The position numbers and the translations under genes were made by a program. Shown here in pieces: positions 32,681 through 40,040 of a stretch of DNA of 64,000 nt. The notes beneath the pieces were generated by a model, which saw only the letters and a list, made by a program, of their open reading frames with translations, was not told where the DNA came from and did not search any database. The stretch is from contig NZ_JBMERR010000014.1 of NCBI RefSeq assembly GCF_048820915.1, positions 62,001-126,000 on the forward strand, in the 5' to 3' direction. This DNA comes from Cribrihabitans_A pelagius (GTDB lineage: Bacteria; Pseudomonadota; Alphaproteobacteria; Rhodobacterales; Rhodobacteraceae). How positions within the stretch are numbered: position 1 is the first letter of the stretch; every line of letters starts with the position of its first letter.

Positions 32681-34351
32681 GTGAAACCACCTTTAGACCA
32701 ATTGGAGATTCCAGTTTCAGAGAGCGGCTTTTACGCTGGCTTCTCTAAAAACGTGGCCGTCGGAGCCAAGCTGCTCGTTTCGGCGCTGATCGTCTGGGCG
32801 GTGGCTTTCCCCGAAAGCGCATCGACCGCTCTGGGCTCGTTCAACACGCTCATTCTTGGCGTGTTCAATTACTGGTACATCTACGCCGTCGCGTTTTTCC
32901 TCATCCTCTGCCTGGTTCTGGCGATCTTGCCTATCTCCGGCGGCTTGCGGTTGGGCCGCGATGATGAAAAGCCGGAGTTCTCTAATTTTTCCTGGTTCTC
33001 CATGATGTTCAGTGCGGGGATCGGGATCGGCATGCTGACCTTCGCCACCGCCGAACCGATCTATCATTTCCAGAACAACCCTAACGTGATCCTCGGTGAC
33101 GTCGCCGGCATGTCGGCCGAGACGGTGCGATCGGCCTACGTCTGGTCCTTCGCGCACTGGGGTCTGTCGGCTTGGGGCGCCTATGCGATCGCCGGGTTGG
33201 CCTTTGCCTATTTCTCTTACCGGCGCAATCTGCCGCTGACGGTGCGCACGGCGCTGATCCCGCTGTTCGGAAAATCGCTGTCCGGGCCGCTGGGTCACGT
33301 GGTGGACATCGTATCGGTGGTTGCCATTGTTCTGGGCATCGCGCAGACGCTTGGGTTCGGCGTGGAGCAATTCGTGGCCGGTCTTGCACGCATTGGTGTC
33401 GGCGACTGGCTGCTGGTTGACGACGGAAACGGCGGCCAGAAAGCTTCCTTTGCCGCGATCCTGTTCGCCCTTCTGGTCATCGTCGGTGCTTCCACGGCGT
33501 CAGCTCTGTCCGGCGTTGGACGCGGGATCAAGTGGCTGTCGAACCTGAACATGGGGCTGAGCTTCTTCCTGCTGGCCTTCTTCCTGATCTTCGGATCGAC
33601 GCTGTTCGCCCTCGAGGTGTTCTTTGTCGGCATCTGGGACTACCTGCGCGCCCTGCCCGGCATCAGCTTTACCGTATGGTCCGATGACGGCACCGAACAG
33701 GGCGCCGCGCTGGCCGGATGGCAAGGCGGCTGGACCGTGTTCTACTGGGCCTGGTGGATCGCGGTGACGCCATTCGTCGGCTTGTTCCTCGCCCGGATCT
33801 CGCGGGGGCGCACGGTGCGCGAATTCATCCTCGGCGCTATGATCATTCCGTCGATCATGTGCTTCATCTGGTTCGCGTTCATCGGCGGCACCGCCATCGA
33901 TCTGGAACTCAGTGGCGCGGCCGATAACGCGATCCTCGGCGTCGGGATTTCGGATCAGCTCTATGCCACGCTTTCGGTCTTGCTCACCGACGGGTTGACC
34001 TGGGTGTTTTCCGTCGTCGTGGTGATCCTGCTGCTGACCTACCTGGTGACATCGGCAGACTCGGCCGTGTTGATCATCAACACCATCAATGCAGCCGGGG
34101 ACGATGGCCCCAAGGCGCGCCCCCATATCATCTTCTGGGGATTTGCGCTGGCATTGGTTGTCGGAGCCTTGCTTGTGGTCGGCGGTCTCAAGGCCATTCA
34201 GACCGCGATGGTCATCGCCGCATTGCCGTTCAGCTTCGCGATGGTGCTGATGGGCTTTGCCCTGATCAAGGCAATCATCAACGACAGCCGCCGGAGCATG
34301 GCCGGAATCGCGTCGACCGTGGACGATGAGGACCGGTTTCCGGCCGAGTAA
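32681..34351 (+). CDS. BCCT-family betaine/carnitine/choline (DMSP) transporter
   Basis: 556 aa with about 12 hydrophobic segments. The start is GTG (32681) behind GGGAGGAAAGC. The family signature FYWAWWIAVTPFVGLFLARI then SRGRTVREFILGAMIIPSIM is present, as is the glycine-rich MMFSAGIGIGMLTFATAEP segment that lines the sodium/substrate site. BCCT carriers move quaternary ammonium or sulfonium zwitterions with sodium or protons. Its place right after dddP suggests DMSP or glycine betaine as substrate, serving both this operon and the betaine genes at 20-24 kb. Confidence 0.92.
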   Translation: MKPPLDQLEIPVSESGFYAGFSKNVAVGAKLLVSALIVWAVAFPESASTALGSFNTLILGVFNYWYIYAVAFFLILCLVLAILPISGGLRLGRDDEKPEFSNFSWFSMMFSAGIGIGMLTFATAEPIYHFQNNPNVILGDVAGMSAETVRSAYVWSFAHWGLSAWGAYAIAGLAFAYFSYRRNLPLTVRTALIPLFGKSLSGPLGHVVDIVSVVAIVLGIAQTLGFGVEQFVAGLARIGVGDWLLVDDGNGGQKASFAAILFALLVIVGASTASALSGVGRGIKWLSNLNMGLSFFLLAFFLIFGSTLFALEVFFVGIWDYLRALPGISFTVWSDDGTEQGAALAGWQGGWTVFYWAWWIAVTPFVGLFLARISRGRTVREFILGAMIIPSIMCFIWFAFIGGTAIDLELSGAADNAILGVGISDQLYATLSVLLTDGLTWVFSVVVVILLLTYLVTSADSAVLIINTINAAGDDGPKARPHIIFWGFALALVVGALLVVGGLKAIQTAMVIAALPFSFAMVLMGFALIKAIINDSRRSMAGIASTVDDEDRFPAE

Positions 34352-34369
34352 CGGCGCTCAATACTCCCG

Positions 34370-34402
34370 GAGCGCCCGTACGACCTGTCGCGGGCGCTCT
34401 TT
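34370..34402 (+). terminator. Rho-independent terminator of the dddP-BCCT operon
   Basis: GAGCGCCCG (34370-34378) and CGGGCGCTC (34391-34399) form a 9-bp stem followed by TTTC, 19 bases after the BCCT stop. The stretch from here to 34521 shows nothing else. Confidence 0.75.
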
Positions 34403-34521
34403 CTGCAATCAATCCGCTGCAGGGCTTTGCCAGCTTGCTGACGCAACAGCAGCCGGGTGGTTTTCATTGCCGCGCGGAACATCAAGCATTTGTGCTGACC
34501 TGCTCCCCTCGGAACCCGCGT

Positions 34522-34692
34522 TTATAAGTTAGCTCTGTTCAGGGTTTGGTCCTCTTCTGACCGTTGGTGATACTCCCACGGGGTGAGCCCGTCTAGGCTC
34601 GTATGTGGGCGCTGGTGATTGTAATCGTCATGCCAGGCCGCAATCAGCTCCCGTGCGTGGCGCAGGTTGGCGAAGAAATGCGCGTTCAGATG
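34522..34692 (-). pseudogene. IS3-family transposase (OrfB) C-terminal fragment
   Basis: The minus strand reads NAHFFANLRHARELIAAWHD then DYNHQRPHTSLDGLTPWEYH, the end of the IS3 integrase core with the DYNxxRPHxSL tail motif. It stops at 34522 after LNRANL. The upstream part of the gene is replaced by an IS110 fragment read on the other strand. Confidence 0.8.
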
Positions 34693-34765
34693 GCGTAATC
34701 GGGGCGCAGTCCCCGGGATCGCCGGTAGTCTTCTTGCCGGTAAGGCCACAACCGGGAGAACGACC

Positions 34766-34990
34766 ATGACCAGAGTTTTGTACGTGGGCCTCGACGTCTC
34801 AGTCGAGATGACCAGCATCTGTGTTGTCGATGCCGAGGGCGGAATGATCCTTGAGGCAAAGGCGGTCTCGGACCCTTCCGACATTGGAGAAGTGCTGGCT
34901 GGTATTGACGGCACCTTCGAGCGGGTTGGTTTCGAGGCCAGGCCACTGTCGCAGTGGCTTTTCAATGGCCTCACAAGCGCCGGACTGAAT
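34766..34990 (+). pseudogene. IS110-family transposase, N-terminal fragment
   Basis: From the ATG at 34766 (GGGAGAA upstream) the product starts MTRVLYVGLDVSVEMTSICV and continues VDAEGGMILEAKAVSDP...FERVGFEARPLSQWLFNGL. This is the DEDD domain of IS110 transposases, different from the fragment at 9160. Similarity ends near 34990, where it joins a LysR effector-domain fragment. Confidence 0.72.
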
Positions 34991-35015
34991 AGCCCCGCGT
35001 TTCTTAGACGCCTTC

Positions 35016-35561
35016 GTGTCTCAGTTTCTGCTGCCGCTCGAAATCGTGGTCGCCTCCCCCATGGACCTGACACAGCAGCTGATCAGCGGCGAGCTGAACG
35101 CTGCCGTGGCGCCGTTCCGCAACCAGGTGCCCGAACTGGAGTATGTGGAACTATGCAGGGAGGAGCACAGGCTCTACTGTGCCCTGGGACATCCCTTGTT
35201 CTCTGAGCTGGACAGTGAAATCTGTCTTGAAACCATCGGGCGGTATCAGTTGTGCCAGCGATCATATGATATGCTGGTATCACCGGAACTCGGATCGCCC
35301 GAACCGATGGCGGTCGTGGCCAACATGGAGGCCATGGCGATGCTCATTGAAACCGGTCAGTTTCTAAGGCCACTGCCAACGCATTTCGCCCGCAGGCGGG
35401 TTGCAGAAGGCAATTTCCGGGAAATCAGGAATACCCAAATACGTTGGAACTCAACCTTCTATCTCGCAACCCGCCGTGTGCACGTTCTCAGACATGCCGT
35501 AGAACTGTTTGCTCAAGATCTGCAGAACGCCTGCCTTGATGAAACCAAGGCACGGGAATGA
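35016..35561 (+). pseudogene. LysR-type regulator remnant lacking the DNA-binding domain
   Basis: About 180 codons of a LysR substrate-binding domain (IVVASPMDLTQQLISGELNAAVAPFRNQVPELEYVEL, EEHRLYCALGHPLF, MAVVANMEAMAMLIETG, FREI...ATRRVHVLRHAVELFAQDL). The HTH half is missing and the frame begins within the IS110 junction, so the gene was cut by the insertion events. About 110 bases to the stop-rich region at 35670 hold nothing recognisable. Confidence 0.75.
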
Positions 35562-35676
35562 AGCTCGAGTGCGAATAAATAGGCAGTAGCTGATCGGCAT
35601 CTCTGTTGCGGGCCTTAGCATGGCATCGGGGGAATGCCGATGTCTCAAAAGGTAACGCGCGAAGCGAGTTTCCTAA

Positions 35677-36030
35677 TTAGTACAGGTTGCACGCGCAGCA
35701 AATGGCTGCTTGGTTCCGCGTCTGAGTTGTCGGATCAATCTGCGGCGAAAGCACGGTTGCGGTCCAGGCAAAACTGGCACCTTTGAATGACCTCTTCGGT
35801 GACATCCGCTGCATCGCAACAATGAGTGTGCCGCACCTGCGAGGAGATGCTGCGCCAGCAAGATCCCGCAAGAGCCACGGCGGTAAAGTCCGCTTTGCCG
35901 CCGTTTGAACCTTGAGTTTGCAAAGGTCGCTTTTCTGCGCGTTCCTGCCGTCCAACATAAGCGCAGCGACTCCCCCTACTGCCATAACCTCCAGGCTGAG
36001 AATTCCCAGCAGACCTTTCGCCGATGTCAA
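35677..36030 (-). CDS. Small membrane-anchored protein after the relaxase, function unknown
   Basis: 117 aa starting with TTG at 36030, overlapping the relaxase stop (TTTTGA), which suggests coupled translation. The N terminus GLLGILSLEVMAVGGVAALML is one membrane segment or signal anchor. The remainder is basic and contains three Cys. Another frame over the same 3' part also stays open (ending CDAADVTEEVIQRCQFCLDR), so a frameshift within the gene is possible. I do not recognise a family. Confidence 0.4.
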   Translation of the reverse strand: MTSAKGLLGILSLEVMAVGGVAALMLDGRNAQKSDLCKLKVQTAAKRTLPPWLLRDLAGAASPRRCGTLIVAMQRMSPKRSFKGASFAWTATVLSPQIDPTTQTRNQAAICCACNLY

Positions 36031-37640
36031 AAATCAAATCTCTGGTCTTGGGTGCCGCGTTGCAAGATCCCGGAAATGACAGGATCCTCCGGTAAATCCA
36101 GCTGCCTACGGCATACCGCGACCGCCTCAGCGTCCCGGGCAATTTCCATTCGGCGCTCGTGCAATGCGTCCTCAATGATCTCTGCGATGATCTTCAGAAG
36201 GATTTCGAGCAGCGACATGGCTGGTTCAAGCCTAGTATGCATCTCCAGGGGCAGCGGACGTTCCGCAGCATCGCGCGGTCCATGCACCAGCTTGCCCCCA
36301 CCGCCTTTTTTAATGGGCACCCATCGCAGCTGGTCTCTGCGGATCAATTCCAATCCCAAATTTAGTGCCTTAGCCTGTGCCCAAGCAACCGCAGCTTCCT
36401 CTTCCCGGGCACAAAGTGCTGCTTCCCGTTCGGCCAGTTTTTCTTCCTGCTGCGCAGCCCGTTCGGCCTTTTCTTTCAAGGACCCTTCCCTCGCCTCAAC
36501 CTCCCTTTCCCTTCTCGAGACCATTTCTTCTCTGGCCGTGACCTCTGCCTCCTTCTTCTTCAAAGAATTTTCTTCCGCCGCGACGCGGCGTGCCTGCGCT
36601 TCCAGCGCCTGCTCCCTTTCCTCTAGCTGGGTCTCGAACCGAAGGTTCGCCAGCTGCTCTTCCGCGCGGGCTTTGGCACCGGTCTTGCGCGCGGCGTACT
36701 GCCTGGTGGTCAGGCGCTCGTGGCCAGGCCCTTTGCGAAGAAGCCCGCAAGGCCGGCCGACCGCTTCGTAGTAGCAGTCCTGGAAAGCTTTCATCGCCGC
36801 CGTGAAAGCAGCCTTCTCCGGGTTATTCCCAGATCTTTTCTTCCGGGCGGCATGCAGATGGCGCCCGTTCTCTACCGACCATTCTTCGAGCTTTCTGGCA
36901 TTGGCGGCCTCGACCCCGGCGCAAGCGGCCCTCCATTCGGCCAATGCCCTTTCGTGTTTTGCCATATTCTTTTTCTGGGTGACCCGGTTCTTGCTTAGGC
37001 GCGGCTTTTTTGGCTTCTTGGGTTTCGGCAGCAATTCCGGTTTCGGCAATGACGAAAGCGTCTGCGGCTTGTCATGCGCGGCCCGGTATTCCGCAGCCGC
37101 CGCTTTACCCACGTGCAGCTTGTTCGCATCCAACCGCGGATCGCCCGCATTCAGTGCGAGGATGTGCATGTGAACATGCGCCTCATCCAGGTGAATGACC
37201 CCAGCGAAGGCGACGCCTTCCGGCATCCGCTTCCGGAAATCCCGCACAGCCAAGTCCGCCCACCGGGCGATCTCCTTCTGGTGCCTTGCCCGATCCGCCA
37301 GGAAATCCTTGGACGCCATGGGGTGTGAATGGATCTCAGTGTACAATGTCGGCGCATCGGACCGCAGGCTGCGGCTGTAAGTTTTTCCGGATTTCGCGGT
37401 CACGGTTTCCCGGATTTCGCTGCATCGCCGATCGTGCAGCGCCTGAAGATCACTGACGGCCATCGCCCCTCGGCTCAGAACCGGCAGTGGCGCGCGCGGG
37501 TTTTCGACATGCATGGAGAAGTCTGGGTTGCGCTGCGCTTCCTCAAACACCTGACGCGCACAGTTCCACTGATCTTTGGTTCCCTTCAACTTCTTCGGCT
37601 TGCGAGAATAAGTTTCGATATGGACGAATTGGTATGCCAT
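36027..37640 (-). CDS. MobV/Pre-type relaxase (mobilisation protein)
   Basis: 537 aa. The N-terminal 200 residues hold the relaxase. Its histidine motif AGVIHLDEAHVHMHILALN (HxDExxxHxH) matches motif III of MobV/Pre proteins, and AYQFVHIETYSRKP is the start. A basic Lys/Pro-rich linker (LLPKPKKPKKPRLSKN) follows. A long Glu/Arg/Ala coiled coil spans about residues 330-440, and a helical tail ends the protein. Relaxases nick oriT and lead the strand into a recipient. No coupling protein or type IV secretion genes are present, so the element would be mobilizable rather than self-transmissible. The candidate oriT hairpin is upstream at 37807-37846. Confidence 0.82.
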   Translation of the reverse strand: MAYQFVHIETYSRKPKKLKGTKDQWNCARQVFEEAQRNPDFSMHVENPRAPLPVLSRGAMAVSDLQALHDRRCSEIRETVTAKSGKTYSRSLRSDAPTLYTEIHSHPMASKDFLADRARHQKEIARWADLAVRDFRKRMPEGVAFAGVIHLDEAHVHMHILALNAGDPRLDANKLHVGKAAAAEYRAAHDKPQTLSSLPKPELLPKPKKPKKPRLSKNRVTQKKNMAKHERALAEWRAACAGVEAANARKLEEWSVENGRHLHAARKKRSGNNPEKAAFTAAMKAFQDCYYEAVGRPCGLLRKGPGHERLTTRQYAARKTGAKARAEEQLANLRFETQLEEREQALEAQARRVAAEENSLKKKEAEVTAREEMVSRREREVEAREGSLKEKAERAAQQEEKLAEREAALCAREEEAAVAWAQAKALNLGLELIRRDQLRWVPIKKGGGGKLVHGPRDAAERPLPLEMHTRLEPAMSLLEILLKIIAEIIEDALHERRMEIARDAEAVAVCRRQLDLPEDPVISGILQRGTQDQRFDF

Positions 37641-37806
37641 TTCGCGGTACTCCTTTTTTCATTGAGTACGCGACCTCGGCGAAAACGCAAAAGCGGATCC
37701 GACCGATAACACCCTGTAAATTATTGGGTTTCTGTTGCCATATTGTTTTTCTGTGACTTGGGGCAGCACAGGATGATGCGCCGCACGCGCGCAAATGCTC
37801 CCCATA

Positions 37807-37846
37807 GGGACAGACTATAGGTAGCTGAAGCTACCTCGTCTGCCCC
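37807..37846. other. Extended hairpin upstream of the relaxase, candidate oriT structure
   Basis: AGGTAGCT (37819-37826), a 2-base spacer and AGCTACCT (37829-37836) form a perfect inner palindrome. Outer arms GGGACAGAC (37807-37815) and GTCTGCCCC (37838-37846) pair at 8 of 9 positions. The structure lies 167 bases upstream of the relaxase start, where MobV-type oriT sites usually lie. The nick site cannot be set from sequence. The remaining bases of 37641-38111 contain no convincing gene. Confidence 0.5.
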
Positions 37847-38111
37847 TTACGCCGGGGAGGCGCTCCAGCAGCCCTGCGGGTGCTTGCGCGGCCGGTTCCC
37901 GGCCTTGCATTGGGTTTGCTTTTGGTTGTCTCTATTGGGCTTCGAACTGCCTACACTTCGGCGCCAAACTACACCCGGCTTGGCCCTGACGCCCCGGTTA
38001 CATTGCCATCACAGGAGTTCTGGACCCGCCCCGCCGGGGGCCAAGGATGCCTAATTGTTTTTCGATAATCTGGATAGGCGGAAGGTCTTCGGTTCCAATG
38101 CTCGCTGGCGA

Positions 38112-38270
38112 TCAGCTTGTCTTGTCCAGCCAGTCTATCAATGCGCGCCTGATCATTTCTGGGCGTGTCGGAACGTCAGGCTCGAGCCGCCGCCTTTCGT
38201 CGATCGCATCGATGAGTTCTCGCGGCAGTCTAAGCGTCAGAGCTGCTGTATCTTTCTTGGGAGGGGCCAT
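38112..38270 (-). CDS. Ribbon-helix-helix (CopG/Arc-like) DNA-binding protein, 52 aa
   Basis: The minus-strand ATG at 38270 starts MAPPKKDTAALTLRLPRELI and continues DAIDERRRLEPDVPTRPEMI, ending RRALIDWLDKTS with TGA at 38112. The TLRLP beta strand, the LIDAIDE helix and the TRPEMIRRAL helix are the ribbon-helix-helix pattern. Such proteins act as plasmid copy-number repressors, antitoxins or relaxosome accessory factors. It lies between the candidate oriT and a palindrome at 38281-38306 that is probably its own operator. Its size put it below common gene-calling limits. Confidence 0.75.
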   Translation of the reverse strand: MAPPKKDTAALTLRLPRELIDAIDERRRLEPDVPTRPEMIRRALIDWLDKTS

Positions 38271-38280
38271 TTCAATATTA

Positions 38281-38306
38281 CCATTTTGATGTTGACATCA
38301 TAATGG
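38281..38306. promoter_or_regulatory. Operator-like inverted repeat of the ribbon-helix-helix gene
   Basis: CCATTTTGATGT (38281-38292), a 2-base centre and ACATCATAATGG (38295-38306) match at 11 of 12 positions. The site lies 11 bases upstream of the RHH start codon and 83 bases before the divergent gene at 38389. It could control both. Confidence 0.6.
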
Positions 38307-38388
38307 CATTATCGCATATTGTGCGGGCGAGGCAAGAGCTGGAACCTCTTCCCCCACCCTCATCAATCCGATCTGCGAGGAGATCAGA

Positions 38389-38883
38389 ATGACTACAGCA
38401 CGAGTTACCACGCGCGTGAGCGCGGCGAAAGACCTGCATCCTGCATTGAACGCCCCGGTTGCTGACCAGGCACCCACCCCGATTTTTTGGACGTTCGCCG
38501 CGCTGATCGACGCGGTGGAGTCCGCTGTCGAGATGGAGCGCGACCTGTCGCATGCGATGAGCTGGGACCCGGCCATGTTGGGCTTTGCGGAAGAAGCCGA
38601 GAGCTGCTGGCAAGACTGCCTGCGCCTGGCCGGTGACATTCTTGCAGCGGCTCCGGCCTCCGCATCAGACCAGCCCTTGCAGCGCATGGCCATGCTGATG
38701 CACTTCCTCATTGAAGCCACAAGCCCGGACGAGGCGCTGCATTTCCATCAGCTGATGCACGCGCACCGGGACCTTTTCACCACCGCGGATCCCGGGGTGA
38801 TTCAGGCGCTGAACCGCGCAGCCCGGCAAGTCGATGCCATCGTGGAAATGGCAGTGACAGCGCTGGGCTTCGCGCCGGTCTGA
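38389..38883 (+). CDS. Hypothetical protein of the mobile element
   Basis: 164 aa, mostly helical, rich in Ala/Leu/Met, with no signal peptide or membrane segment. A disordered start (to about residue 30) is followed by FWTFAALIDAVESAVEMERDL and two further amphipathic stretches (QRMAMLMHFLIEATSPDEALHF, DPGVIQALNRAARQVDAIVEMAV). It diverges from the RHH gene. I do not recognise a family. Intact coding and placement before the GIY-YIG and protease genes suggest it is a real cargo gene. Confidence 0.6.
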   Translation: MTTARVTTRVSAAKDLHPALNAPVADQAPTPIFWTFAALIDAVESAVEMERDLSHAMSWDPAMLGFAEEAESCWQDCLRLAGDILAAAPASASDQPLQRMAMLMHFLIEATSPDEALHFHQLMHAHRDLFTTADPGVIQALNRAARQVDAIVEMAVTALGFAPV

Positions 38884-39041
38884 TTCCGCCCCTTCCTTTT
38901 CCTACTGACAAAACTTGACTTGGCACCCGCCACGGATCTCCCCGCCTGCGTCCGGCCATGTCCTGTCCTTTTCCGAATTTACCCCGGCAGGCGCACCGCG
39001 CGCCCGCCGTCCCCTATCCCTTTGCCTGACTGGAGCTTTTC

Positions 39042-39947
39042 ATGACCCAATCCGCATATCCGACGTTTCCGCTCACGATCCACGCCCATTGGCGCGAGAC
39101 CGCCGCGAGCAAAGGCTTCGACATTCTGAAGCGCATCCGCGACCGTTACCACCTGCTGCTGGCGTGCCGGGCGTGCGGCGCAACGCACGTAAGCAAACTC
39201 TTTGTACTGATGAACAACCAGCCCCTCTGCCCGCACTGCATCGAGCACCGCTGGCAAGCTGACGCCAAGGCCGCCGGGCTGCAATGGGCCGGCCGCGATC
39301 CCGAGAGCCGTCACCATGGTTTCTACATTGCAGCCTGCGGCCACCGCCTGCGGCGGCAGTTCGAACTGGTCAAGAGAGCGGCCGAAGGGATCTGCGACTT
39401 GCGCTGCGAACTCTGCCATTCCCGGAAGGAACAAGAGGAAGCCGCCGCTCAGGGCTGGGAGCTGATCGGCCCCGGCCCGGACGGGGACCCGAACTATCGT
39501 CTGTACCGTCATCTGGAATGCGGGCACTCCCAAAGGGTGGCCCGTGCCAATATGCAAACCGGACGGTTTGACTGTGGCGGGTGCGGCGAGAACTGGCCCG
39601 CGGCACCAAGCCATCTCTACGCCATGCAGTTCAAGCTTCCGAATGGCGCGCAGCTGGTGAAGCTGGGGTTTTCCCGGAACCCGGATTCCAGGCTGCGCCA
39701 CCAGCTGCTGAAGCACTGCAGCGTGGTAGCACAGATCCTGAAGACCGTCCCCATGGAGACCGGGCAACGTGCCCTGCAGACTGAGAAACGGCTGCACGCG
39801 CGTCTTAAGACCGCCTTTCCGGACAGTATTGCTCCACCCGTTCTTTATGCCGGATCCCTCAATGTCCGAAGCGAGATCTATTTCGCGGAGGTGACCCGGG
39901 AGATCGTCCGGATGCTGGACGAGAACGATACTGACAGCACCGCCTGA
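39042..39947 (+). CDS. GIY-YIG nuclease-domain protein with three Cys-rich repeats
   Basis: 301 aa. The N-terminal 185 residues contain three repeats of about 50 residues. Each has an aromatic strand, a CxxC or CGH, and a closing CxxC: LLACRACGATHVSK...PLCPHC (41-66), IAACGHRLRRQFE...CDLRCELC (97-125), HLECGHSQRVARA...FDCGGCGENW (158-185). These look like zinc-ribbon-like modules. The C-terminal part (about 190-295) is a GIY-YIG/T5orf172-like nuclease domain: HLYAMQF, LVKLGFSRNPDSRLRHQL with Arg, TEKRLHARL with Glu, and SEIYF. It might cut or bind DNA. It lies upstream of the AAA-protease gene, 93 bases apart. Confidence 0.72.
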   Translation: MTQSAYPTFPLTIHAHWRETAASKGFDILKRIRDRYHLLLACRACGATHVSKLFVLMNNQPLCPHCIEHRWQADAKAAGLQWAGRDPESRHHGFYIAACGHRLRRQFELVKRAAEGICDLRCELCHSRKEQEEAAAQGWELIGPGPDGDPNYRLYRHLECGHSQRVARANMQTGRFDCGGCGENWPAAPSHLYAMQFKLPNGAQLVKLGFSRNPDSRLRHQLLKHCSVVAQILKTVPMETGQRALQTEKRLHARLKTAFPDSIAPPVLYAGSLNVRSEIYFAEVTREIVRMLDENDTDSTA

Positions 39948-40040
39948 CGCTCCTTCATCCGCCCTCTCAGCGCCGCCCCAGCCAACCCGGAGGCCGGGTG
40001 GGCGGTGCCCCTTTGTCTGCATTTTCTTCGGAGACAACCG

